Assembly: GCA_963697975.1 (NCBI GenBank)
Contig: OY969111.1
Span: forward strand, 2,976,001 to 3,040,000
From: QHXM01 sp963697975
GTDB lineage: Bacteria; Acidobacteriota; Blastocatellia; Pyrinomonadales; Pyrinomonadaceae
Direction of reading: 5' to 3'
DNA length: 64,000 nucleotides
Part shown: one piece after another, positions 8,062 to 15,120 of the stretch
Numbering within the stretch: the first letter of the stretch is position 1
How the letters are laid out: each line of letters starts with the position of its first letter
Program-made: the position numbers and the translations under genes
The notes under the pieces: model-generated
Told to the model about the DNA's origin: nothing
Seen by the model: the letters and a program-made list of their open reading frames with translations, nothing else
Database searches by the model: none

Positions 8062-8556
8062 TTATTGTCCGCTCTCCATCGGGAGTTGGGCGTTCATCCA
8101 GGCGTTAGTGCCGCCGAGTAAGGCCGCCGCATTCTCAATCCCATTTTGTTTCATCGTCTGCACCGCACGGGCGCTGGTATGCTCGGCGGGTCAAGAGCAG
8201 TACGTGACAATCATCTTGTCACGCGGCAGTTCGCCGAGGCGCGCTGCTATCTGATTTTCAGGGATACTAATCGAACCCTTGATGTGGTTCTGCTTGTAAA
8301 CACTGTCGCCACGAACATCGACGACGATGGCCGTGCCTTTCTCCAAAGCATCGCGCAACTCGACGGTGGTGACGCGCTTCACCCCATCACTCGGCGCGAT
8401 GTGTCCCGAAGAGCCATCTGGAAACTTCACCGCGCTAGTGGTATTAGAGCCAGCGTTGCCCGCCGTTCTATTGCTCTGCGTCTCGCTGGAATTACACCCC
8501 GCGAGCAAGAGAGTTGCGAGCACTACCGCAGCCGACAACTGAAATAAAAGACGCAT
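8062..8556 (-). CDS. rhodanese-like lipoprotein, probable selenoprotein (TGA at 8191-8193 read as Sec)
   Basis: The ATG at 8556 follows a GGAGG site by 8 bases (the TTG at 8571 is an alternative). A lipoprotein signal with lipobox LLLAGC places Cys21 at the membrane anchor. The rhodanese fold follows: VTTVELRDAL, then IVVDVRGDSVYKQNHIKGS. The active-site loop reads VTYCS-TGA-PAEHTSARAVQ. After the TGA the same frame continues for 42 codons with typical rhodanese C-terminal sequence (NAAALLGGTNAWM) to a TAA at 8062-8064. The residue after CS is Cys in related proteins, as I recall (YCxCP loops), so Sec is the natural reading. A SECIS-like stem-loop lies right behind the TGA. The whole arrangement recurs in the neighbouring paralogue. 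Total length is 164 residues with Sec at 122. The alternative is a nonsense mutation; two identical events with intact downstream frames make that unlikely. Confidence 0.85.
8162..8178 (-). promoter_or_regulatory. candidate bacterial SECIS element, copy 1
   Basis: In the mRNA, ACC-A-GC and GC-GGU pair with a bulged A, leaving the apical loop GCCCGU. The loop opens with G, as bacterial SECIS loops require, at 19 nt beyond the TGA. A 21-nt stretch covering it (8158-8178) is identical in the paralogue, including silent positions. Confidence 0.65.
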
Positions 8557-8576
8557 TCTATAAACCTCCAAAAACA

Positions 8577-8669
8577 GTGATGAGTGATGAGTGATGAGTG
8601 ATAGGTGATAGGAAAGAGCTTTCTCTTATCACCTATCACTCATCACTCGTCACTTGTAACTTGTCACTT
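8577..8669. repeat. heptamer hairpin, GTGATAG class (copy 1)
   Basis: Left arm of AGTGATG and GTGATAG units, right arm of CTATCAC and CACTCAT-type units, separated by a short GGAAAGAGCTTTC core. It fills the space between the two selenoprotein genes and supplies the TGA stop (8664-8666) of the upstream one. Confidence 0.85.
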
Positions 8670-9068
8670 CTTCTCCGTCGGGTATCCTGCATTGATCCAG
8701 GCGTTGTAGCCGCCGAGCAGAGCGGCTGCGTTTTCCATGCCCTTCTCTTTAATGATCTGCACCGCACGGGCGCTGGTGTGTTCAGCCGGTCAGGAGCAGT
8801 AAGTGATTATCATCTTGTCGCGCGGCAAATCACCCGTGCGCGAGCCGATGTCGTTCAGATTAATCCAGCGCGCCCCCTTGATGTGGCCTGCGTTGTAGGA
8901 ATCCTCGCCGCGCACGTCAACGATGATGGCTTTGCCCTGAGCGACCGCCTCGCGCGCCTCTGCGGGCGTGATGCGACGAACGCCGTCACCCTGCGCCTGA
9001 CCCGCGACCGCCACCGTCAACACCACGGACAGCGCGAGCAGCGCGACAATTGAAATAAGATAACGCAT
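8664..9068 (-). CDS. exported rhodanese-like protein, probable selenoprotein (TGA at 8790-8792 read as Sec)
   Basis: The ATG at 9068 has a GGAGG site 8 bases upstream. A cleavable signal peptide (hydrophobic run near residues 5-22, ending VAGQA) exports the protein. The rhodanese part runs RRITPAEAREAVAQG, IIVDVRGEDSYNAGHIKGA, RDKMIITYCS, then the in-frame TGA, then PAEHTSARAVQ and NAAALLGGYNAWINAGYP to a genuine TGA at 8664-8666. Length is 134 residues with Sec at 93. It is a paralogue of the neighbouring lipoprotein but lacks the lipobox. Rhodaneses move sulfane sulfur or, in this exported form, may act in thiol or selenenyl-sulfide redox chemistry; the conserved Cys-Ser-Sec motif would allow a selenenylsulfide. 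Either Cys92-equivalent or Sec could be the nucleophile. Substrate is unknown. Confidence 0.85.
8761..8777 (-). promoter_or_regulatory. candidate bacterial SECIS element, copy 2
   Basis: Same stem-loop and same spacing to the TGA as in copy 1, embedded in a 21-nt identical block (8757-8777). Sequence just before the block has diverged between the paralogues, so the identity is local. Confidence 0.65.
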
Positions 9069-9428
9069 CGAATGAACCTCCTGAATTTCGAGGGGAGGCG
9101 ACTATGCCCGACAGATTAACGAAGACAAAGGGTCAACTGACTCTGACAGTTCTACCATTTTCTCGCCTGCACCGCAAAAAGCATTGCTGGATTTGATTTG
9201 CCTTTAGCTGAGAAGTTGCGGCGCACCGTAACCTGCACGGCGCAGTGCTGCTGCGACTTTAGAATGCTTGTGAGTTAGAAGCTATTTCCATTCGTCCCTG
9301 ACGGGACTTTTTCAAACTTCTTAATTGTATTTGAGGTCGAAGCTGTTTTAGTTCTAAACTCATCAACACTTGATCGTCTCGATTAAATTACTCCCCCATC
9401 AATCGCCGGGCTTGCGAGGGTTCCGTAG
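9069..9428. other. divergent intergenic region
   Basis: About 360 bp between the selenoprotein pair (minus) and the FAD oxidoreductase gene (plus); promoters for both must lie here. I see an AT-rich stretch around 9320-9400 (TTAATTGTATTTGAGG and neighbours) but no motif firm enough to call, and no coding sequence. Confidence 0.5.
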
Positions 9429-12065
9429 ATGTCGCAGCCGACTTATCTTCAATCCGGTAATTCAGTCGGCGTCGTCGGCGCGGGGCCTGCCGGGTCTTTC
9501 TTCGCCATCGAGTTGCTGCGCCGCGCACGCGCCCTCGGTCTCGACCTCAAAGTAGACATCTACGACGGCAAGAACTTTGCCCGGAAGGGTGCGCCCGGCT
9601 GCAACATGTGCGCCGGGGCTGTCGGCACGCGCCTCATTCAAGAGATCGAACGCTCCACGAGCACAACAATTCCGCGTGAAGTCATCCACTACGAGATCGA
9701 AGGCTACGCCGTTCACTATCAGGATTCTTACGCGCGCCTTGAGAACGAAACGTCGAAGAAGATTTACGGCGTCTATCGCGGCGCTGGCCCCGTCAGCACA
9801 GAGAACCCTGACGGCGCGCGCAGCTTCGATCAATTCCTGCTCGATCAGGCCATCCAACTTGGCGCGACTCACATCCCGCAGAGCATCCACGATATTGATG
9901 TGCCGACCACGCTCGAACGTCGCCCGGTGCTGCATCTCGCGGACAGTTCAAGAGTCGAATACGATCTGGTCGTCGGCGCATTCGGCGTCAACTCACAACT
10001 GGCGAATCGCCTCCTCTACGGCTATGTTCCGCCTCCGACGTGGAAGACGTGTGTGATTGAGGCGCGCGTCTCCCCCGAGTTTCAGCGCCAGAAGCTTCAT
10101 AACATGATTCACTTCTTCGTCCTCAAGCAGCCCGACATACGCTACGTCGCGCTGATTCCGAAGGGCGAGCACGTGACGATTACGGCCATCGGTGAAGACG
10201 TGGATGTGGTGGCGACCGAACGCCTCGTGCGCGATTCCTACATGCGCGATTACCTGCCGCCCGACTGGAAGCTCGACTGTCATTGTCACCCGCGTGTGGC
10301 ATTGGGCGCAGCGCGTCTGCCTTACAGCGAGCGTTTCGTCATCGTCGGCGATGCGTCGGATTCCAGATATTTGAAGAACGGGGTGGAGTCTGCGCTTGTG
10401 ACGGCGCGGCTCGCCGTTGATTGCGTCATCAATCACGGCTTGACGGCGAAAGATTTTGAAAAGCATTTCTGGCGACGTTGCAGCCGCGTCTTCGGGCGCG
10501 ACAATATTTATGGCCGGATGCTGTTTGAGATATACGACCGCATCTTCCCGCACCCGCTGCTCGCTCCCGTTTACTTCGCCGTGTTGCGCTCCGAAAGAAA
10601 GTTGAAACGTCCCGGCGCGCTTTTGACAAACGCGCTGCTCGCGGCCTTCACGGGCGATCAATCTTATAAGCGAATCCTGTTGCGCGCGCTCAATCCGCGT
10701 CTCGCCACGCGAATGGCGGGCCGCGCTGTCAGTCTCTCTTACGATCGCGTGAAGTCAACCGTCTCTCGCGCCGAGCCGCAGGCAACGCGGGGTTTACACC
10801 TGCGCGACGGCTCGCGGGTTGCCATCATCGGCGGCGGTCCCGGCGGCACCAGCGTGGCCATCAGGCTGCTTCGCAATGCGCGTGCGCGAAACATCGATTT
10901 GCGCGTCACTATCTACGAGACGAAGCAGTTTCCGCGTCATCACAACCCTTGTATCGGCGTGCTCGCGCCGCCGACCGCCGCGCTCCTGCGCGAGAAGCTG
11001 AAGATTGATCTTCCATCTGAGATGGTCAAGCGCACGATCAAGGGTTATCGCCTGCATAGCGACCGCAACGAAATAGAGCTACGCGCGCCGTCCACAGAAG
11101 AGCCTGCGCTGATGGTCTCGCGGTCGGACTTCGACCAACTGCTGCTTGAGCGCGCCGTCGCCGAAGGTGCGACGCTGCTGAACGACCGCGTGACGGGGCT
11201 TGAGTTTCACCCGGACAATCTGGAGCATCCCGTGCGCGTCTATTCCGAAGGCGCATCGCGCTCGGCGGACATGATCGTTGCGGCGTGCGGCCTGGATGAC
11301 GGGCTACTCTCCGTGCTGGAACAGGTCAGCCCGCGCCAGTGGCGCTACCAGCGACCCAGAGAGTACATGCACTCGATTATCGTCAAACTGCCGTGCGACG
11401 AGCGTTACATCGAACAGCGCCTGCACGGCGAGATACACGCTTTTCTGCTTTCGGATTTACCGCGCATAGAATTTGGCGCGATTACGCCCAAGCTAGACCA
11501 CGTGCTCGTCAACATCGCGGGCAGCCGCGTGCGCTCGACCGACATGGAAGATTTTTTGTTGCACAAGCAGGTGCGCCCGCTGCTTCCGCGCTACAACTTG
11601 CAGCAGTTGAACTACTACGAAGGCCGCGCGCCCGTGCGTCATGCGCGCCACGTCTTCTGGGATCGCTTCGTCGCGGTCGGAGATGCGACAGGCTGGCTCA
11701 GACCGTTTAAGGGGATGGGCATCACGACGGCGATTCAAACAGGCTCGACCGCGGCGGACGTGATGATGGAACGCGGCATTGACGGCCTCGCGCTCGCGGC
11801 CTACGGCCTGCGCCTGCGCTATCTGACGGAAGACCATTATCATGGGCGAGCGCTGCGGCGTCTCTGCCGCATGGGCATGAACGCGGGCGCGATGGACAAT
11901 GTCATCGAACTTGCCAAGACGAATCAGGAGCTTTACACGATTCTCTATGACACCATCTCGGGGCAATACTCTTATCGCCGCATCGCGCGCGACCTCATGC
12001 GCTCGACGCTCTTCTTCAAGATGGGCGCGTTGACGATCAAGCGCGCCCTGCGTCCGGCGGGCTGA
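9429..12065 (+). CDS. duplicated FAD-dependent oxidoreductase (geranylgeranyl-reductase-like, two modules)
   Basis: The 878 residues contain two homologous flavoprotein modules. Module 1 (about 10-450) has the FAD dinucleotide motif GAGPAG at 17-22, the segment APGCNMCAGAV, and the second FAD contact FVIVGDASDSRYLKNGVESAL. Module 2 (about 455-878) has GGGPGG near 468, HHNPCIGVLAPP and FVAVGDATGWLRPFKGMGITTA. Each is shaped like geranylgeranyl-reductase/ETF-quinone-oxidoreductase-type enzymes, which work on lipids or quinones at the membrane surface. It leads the cluster encoding an Fe-S/NrfD protein and a molybdoenzyme, so I infer a role in quinone-linked electron transfer rather than lipid reduction. 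No signal peptide. Intramolecular duplication is unusual for the family. Confidence 0.8.
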   Translation: MSQPTYLQSGNSVGVVGAGPAGSFFAIELLRRARALGLDLKVDIYDGKNFARKGAPGCNMCAGAVGTRLIQEIERSTSTTIPREVIHYEIEGYAVHYQDSYARLENETSKKIYGVYRGAGPVSTENPDGARSFDQFLLDQAIQLGATHIPQSIHDIDVPTTLERRPVLHLADSSRVEYDLVVGAFGVNSQLANRLLYGYVPPPTWKTCVIEARVSPEFQRQKLHNMIHFFVLKQPDIRYVALIPKGEHVTITAIGEDVDVVATERLVRDSYMRDYLPPDWKLDCHCHPRVALGAARLPYSERFVIVGDASDSRYLKNGVESALVTARLAVDCVINHGLTAKDFEKHFWRRCSRVFGRDNIYGRMLFEIYDRIFPHPLLAPVYFAVLRSERKLKRPGALLTNALLAAFTGDQSYKRILLRALNPRLATRMAGRAVSLSYDRVKSTVSRAEPQATRGLHLRDGSRVAIIGGGPGGTSVAIRLLRNARARNIDLRVTIYETKQFPRHHNPCIGVLAPPTAALLREKLKIDLPSEMVKRTIKGYRLHSDRNEIELRAPSTEEPALMVSRSDFDQLLLERAVAEGATLLNDRVTGLEFHPDNLEHPVRVYSEGASRSADMIVAACGLDDGLLSVLEQVSPRQWRYQRPREYMHSIIVKLPCDERYIEQRLHGEIHAFLLSDLPRIEFGAITPKLDHVLVNIAGSRVRSTDMEDFLLHKQVRPLLPRYNLQQLNYYEGRAPVRHARHVFWDRFVAVGDATGWLRPFKGMGITTAIQTGSTAADVMMERGIDGLALAAYGLRLRYLTEDHYHGRALRRLCRMGMNAGAMDNVIELAKTNQELYTILYDTISGQYSYRRIARDLMRSTLFFKMGALTIKRALRPAG

Positions 12066-12105
12066 TTAAGAAATCAGTTGGAGCAGGATGTGGCGTTAAG
12101 TTAAG

Positions 12106-13683
12106 ATGCGCGCACAAATGAGAGAACTCCCCATCCATCCTGCCCCCGCTCAAATCCAGTGGGCAAAAGTCATAGACCACACGCGCTGCATCGGCTGTCA
12201 TGCCTGCACGACCGCCTGCAAGTCCGAGAACGAAGTGCCATTGGCGGTCACGCGCACCTACGTCAAGCACGTGGACGTTGGGGAGTTTCCCCAAACGCGG
12301 CGAGCGCATCAGGTCACGCGCTGCAACCAGTGCGCTCATGCGCCATGCGTGACGGCGTGCCCGACCACCGCCATGTTCAAACGGGCGGACGGCATCGTTG
12401 ATTTCGATAAATCAATCTGTATCGGCTGCAAGGCGTGCATGGCCGCGTGCCCTTACGATGCCATCTTCATCAACCCTGAAGATCATTCGGCGGAAAAATG
12501 TAACTTCTGCGCGCACCGCATTGACATGGGGCTTGAACCAGCCTGCGTGGTGGTTTGCCCGACCGAAGCCATTTTAATCGGCGACATGCACGATCCCACT
12601 TCAAAGGTCGCGCAGATTGTGAACCGCGAGCCGGTCACTGTACGTCGTCCTGAGAAAGAGACTCTCCCTAAGCTCTTCTACAAGGGAGCGCATCAGGCGA
12701 CGCTCGATCCGCTGGCTGCGAAGCGTCCAACGGGCGGATTGTTCATGTGGAGCGAGCAGCTTGAGAACGCCGGGACGGTCGTTTCAGGCTCGCCTCATCA
12801 CAACAACTCGTCTGCCGCCGCGCTGCTTTCTTACGATGTGCCGCACTCGATTCCCTGGGACTGGCGCGTCAGTCTCTACACGTGGACGAAGGGCGTGGCC
12901 TCCGGAGCTTATCTGATTCCGCTGCTCATGGTCGTCTTCGGGTTGATGGAGACAAACAATCCGCTCTGGCTCTGGGTCGCGCCTGTCGTCTCCGGCGCGT
13001 TTCTCGCCATCACGGGCGGGCTGCTCATCTGGGATTTGGAACACCCGGAACGCTTCCTGCTAATTTTCACTCGCCCGCAATGGCGTAGCTGGCTGGTCAA
13101 GGGCGCTTTCATCATCGCCGCATACTCAATCGTGCTGGCGCTTCATTTTCTGGCGAGCATTTTTGGAAGTAGCTCAATCCAACGCTGGTTGATGCTGGCT
13201 GGCCTGCCGCTCGCCGTCATGACGGCCATCTACACGGCCTATCTTTTCGCGCAGGCGAAGGCGCGTGATATGTGGCAGAACCCGCTGCTCCCGCCGCATC
13301 TGCTCGTTCAAGCTCTGCTCGTCGGGGCTGCTGCCATCTTGCCGTTCGCTGCGTGGCTCGCGCCGCAGGTTTTCTTCGCGCTGCTCTGGGCGCTCTCGCT
13401 GACCAGCCTCCTGCACCTGCTGATGGTCTGGGGCGAAGTCACGCTCACACATCCGACCGCTCACGCGCGCCTCGCCGTCTGGGAGATGACGAAGGGAAGA
13501 TTCCGCGTCTTCTTCTGGCTTGGTCTTGCGCTCTCCTTCATCTCCGGCGTCGCTCCCTGGCTCAGTCTGATGGGAGACTCAGACGTTCTCATCGGCCTCG
13601 TCGCCGCACCTCTCGCGCTGGCAGGACTCTTACTTTACGAGCACGCTTACGTTCAGGCAGGCCAATCCGTGCCTTTAGCATAG
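12106..13683 (+). CDS. fused four-cluster ferredoxin and NrfD-type membrane subunit
   Basis: Residues 1-170 form a DmsB/PsrB-type electron-transfer protein with four [4Fe-4S] motifs: CIGCHACTTACK (C28 onward), CNQCAHAPCVTACP, CIGCKACMAACP and CNFCAHRIDMGLEPACVVVCP. After a linker, residues about 245-525 make an NrfD/PsrC-like integral membrane protein with roughly eight hydrophobic segments (WDWRVSLYTWTKG marks its start). NrfD subunits exchange electrons with the quinone pool. In most complexes these are separate proteins; here they are one. No Tat or Sec signal precedes the Fe-S part, so it should face the cytoplasm. Partners are the molybdoenzyme encoded at 15121 and probably the FAD protein upstream. 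Confidence 0.9.
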   Translation: MRAQMRELPIHPAPAQIQWAKVIDHTRCIGCHACTTACKSENEVPLAVTRTYVKHVDVGEFPQTRRAHQVTRCNQCAHAPCVTACPTTAMFKRADGIVDFDKSICIGCKACMAACPYDAIFINPEDHSAEKCNFCAHRIDMGLEPACVVVCPTEAILIGDMHDPTSKVAQIVNREPVTVRRPEKETLPKLFYKGAHQATLDPLAAKRPTGGLFMWSEQLENAGTVVSGSPHHNNSSAAALLSYDVPHSIPWDWRVSLYTWTKGVASGAYLIPLLMVVFGLMETNNPLWLWVAPVVSGAFLAITGGLLIWDLEHPERFLLIFTRPQWRSWLVKGAFIIAAYSIVLALHFLASIFGSSSIQRWLMLAGLPLAVMTAIYTAYLFAQAKARDMWQNPLLPPHLLVQALLVGAAAILPFAAWLAPQVFFALLWALSLTSLLHLLMVWGEVTLTHPTAHARLAVWEMTKGRFRVFFWLGLALSFISGVAPWLSLMGDSDVLIGLVAAPLALAGLLLYEHAYVQAGQSVPLA

Positions 13684-13696
13684 AAAGGAAAAGAAG

Positions 13697-13864
13697 ATGT
13701 CAGCAGCAACGGAGCGCATCCTCGGAATCATCTTCATGGTGAGCGCCGCCATCCTGATGGTTCTCAATCTCAAGCGAGTCGCCAATCTGGGGTCATACTG
13801 GGTGGCGCTGCCGCTCTTCATCATCGGAGTCGTTTTAGTCGCCCGCTCAAGAAAGCCCAGGTGA
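13697..13864 (+). CDS. small two-helix membrane protein, 55 residues
   Basis: A short gene with a purine-rich ribosome-binding region (AAAGGAAAAGAAG) directly before the ATG, 13 bases after the Fe-S/NrfD gene. Two hydrophobic helices (ILGIIFMVSAAILMVLNL and WVALPLFIIGVVLVA) are joined by a basic loop (KRVANLGS), with a basic C-terminus (RSRKPR). I do not recognise the family; its position suggests an accessory subunit of the NrfD complex. Confidence 0.7.
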   Translation: MSAATERILGIIFMVSAAILMVLNLKRVANLGSYWVALPLFIIGVVLVARSRKPR

Positions 13865-13900
13865 CGGGCGGGCAGACTTACTCAGTGAAGGATTAATCTC

Positions 13901-14428
13901 ATGGTCGAGCGTCTCCTTTGGTTCGAGCGCAAATTCACTTTCGACTTTCTTCCCGTCTGGATGTACCCGAACGTCGTGGAGCGCGTGCGCGGCACACCGG
14001 CGCGGATTGAAGACCTGACGCGCGCGCTTCCGCCTGAAATCCTGACGCGGCGCGACGATGATAAATGGTCTATTCAGGAACACGCCGGGCATCTGCTGGA
14101 CCTTGAGCCGCTGGGAATGAATCGCCTTGACGATTACGAAGCGGGGCGCTTGGCGCTTCACGCCGCCGACATGGAGAACCGCAAGACGCACGAGGCCAAT
14201 CATAATGCGGCTACTATCGAAAATATTCTCGCCGCCTTCCGCGCCGAAAGGTTTGCGTTTGTCTCCCGGCTGGACGCATACGACGAAGCGTTCATCCAAA
14301 GAATCGCGCTTCATCCACGTTTGAAACAGGAGATACGTGTGCTCGACCTCGTTTTCTTCATCGCCGAGCACGACGATCATCATCTGTCGCGGATTTCCGA
14401 GTTGAAGCGTTTGTTTGCGAAGTCATAG
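13901..14428 (+). CDS. DinB/YfiT-like metal-dependent hydrolase fold protein
   Basis: A 175-residue four-helix-bundle protein of the DinB superfamily. The expected metal-binding histidines are visible in QEHAGHLLDLE and in the C-terminal AEHDDHHLSRI. Family members include bacillithiol and mycothiol transferases and proteins of unknown activity; the thiol cofactor or substrate here cannot be told. It is cytosolic and follows the small membrane protein by 36 bases, so it may belong to the redox operon. Confidence 0.85.
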   Translation: MVERLLWFERKFTFDFLPVWMYPNVVERVRGTPARIEDLTRALPPEILTRRDDDKWSIQEHAGHLLDLEPLGMNRLDDYEAGRLALHAADMENRKTHEANHNAATIENILAAFRAERFAFVSRLDAYDEAFIQRIALHPRLKQEIRVLDLVFFIAEHDDHHLSRISELKRLFAKS

Positions 14429-14510
14429 CATGGGCGAGATATAGAACATCTTCCGACCTGTCATTGTCTGTGATTGCCATCTGTCGTAATCTTCTTTTGA
14501 GGTAATGTTT

Positions 14511-14690
14511 ATGTCGAAGGAATCTACTGACGAGACGCGCTCTAATTCCAATCATCAAACAATGATGACTCCCGAGCGCCTTAAGGCCATGCAAGAGAGT
14601 CTGAGAGTAGCCGCGCAGATTCGGCAGGAATTGGAAGGCCGCACGCACAGCGATAGCACAGGGTTGGGCACAGAGGATCGCCAGCGATGA
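14511..14690 (+). CDS. putative antitoxin partner of the VapC-like toxin
   Basis: 59 residues, highly polar, with one long predicted helix (PERLKAMQESLRVAAQIRQ). The ATG at 14511 is favoured over 14505 because a GAGGT site then sits 7-8 bases upstream. Its stop overlaps the PIN-domain gene start (ATGA), the usual arrangement of antitoxin-toxin pairs. No known antitoxin fold is recognisable, so the role rests on position. Confidence 0.65.
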   Translation: MSKESTDETRSNSNHQTMMTPERLKAMQESLRVAAQIRQELEGRTHSDSTGLGTEDRQR

Positions 14691-15109
14691 GCCTGTGCGT
14701 AGTGGACGCCAGCGTAGCCATCAAGCTCTACGTCCCCGAAGTTCACTCGCCGCAAGCTGTCCGCTTCTTCTCCGACCAGCACGACCTGATCGCGCCGGAT
14801 TTAATGCTATCGGAATTTGGCAATATCGTCTGGAAGAAAGTGAGGTTGCTTGGCGAACTGACGCAGGGTGAAGGAGAGAGAATAATCACTGCTATGCAAA
14901 CGCTGCCTCTTGCTTACTATGGAACAACCAATCTTCTCACGGATGCTTTTCAGATAGCTCTCAACACACAGCGCACCGTTTATGATTGTCTATATGTAGC
15001 TCTCGCTGCTTCGCAGGGGTGCCAGTTAATGACCGATGACCGGAAATTGTCTGTTGCCCTTCAACAAACTTCTCTCGCCGCGTTTCTGACTTTGATAGAA
15101 AACTACTGA
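14687..15109 (+). CDS. VapC-type PIN-domain ribonuclease toxin
   Basis: A 140-residue PIN domain. The catalytic acidic residues are the Asp in VVDASVAIKLYVPE, the Glu in LMLSEFGNIVWKK, the Asp in TVYDCLYVALA and the Asp pair in LMTDDRKL. VapC proteins cleave RNA, often tRNA or rRNA, and are silenced by a co-encoded antitoxin. It overlaps the small upstream gene by four bases. The pair sits inside the redox cluster, 11 bp before the molybdoenzyme gene, which suggests a later insertion or co-selection. Confidence 0.9.
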   Translation: MSLCVVDASVAIKLYVPEVHSPQAVRFFSDQHDLIAPDLMLSEFGNIVWKKVRLLGELTQGEGERIITAMQTLPLAYYGTTNLLTDAFQIALNTQRTVYDCLYVALAASQGCQLMTDDRKLSVALQQTSLAAFLTLIENY

Positions 15110-15120
15110 AGCAAAGAGCG

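Noticed and set aside
8062..9068. Two rhodanese pseudogenes with nonsense mutations
   Set aside because: Both have the TGA at the same codon, intact conserved frames beyond it, good ribosome-binding sites and an identical hairpin behind it. Independent decay would not do this; a single ancient mutation would have left the downstream frame to drift.
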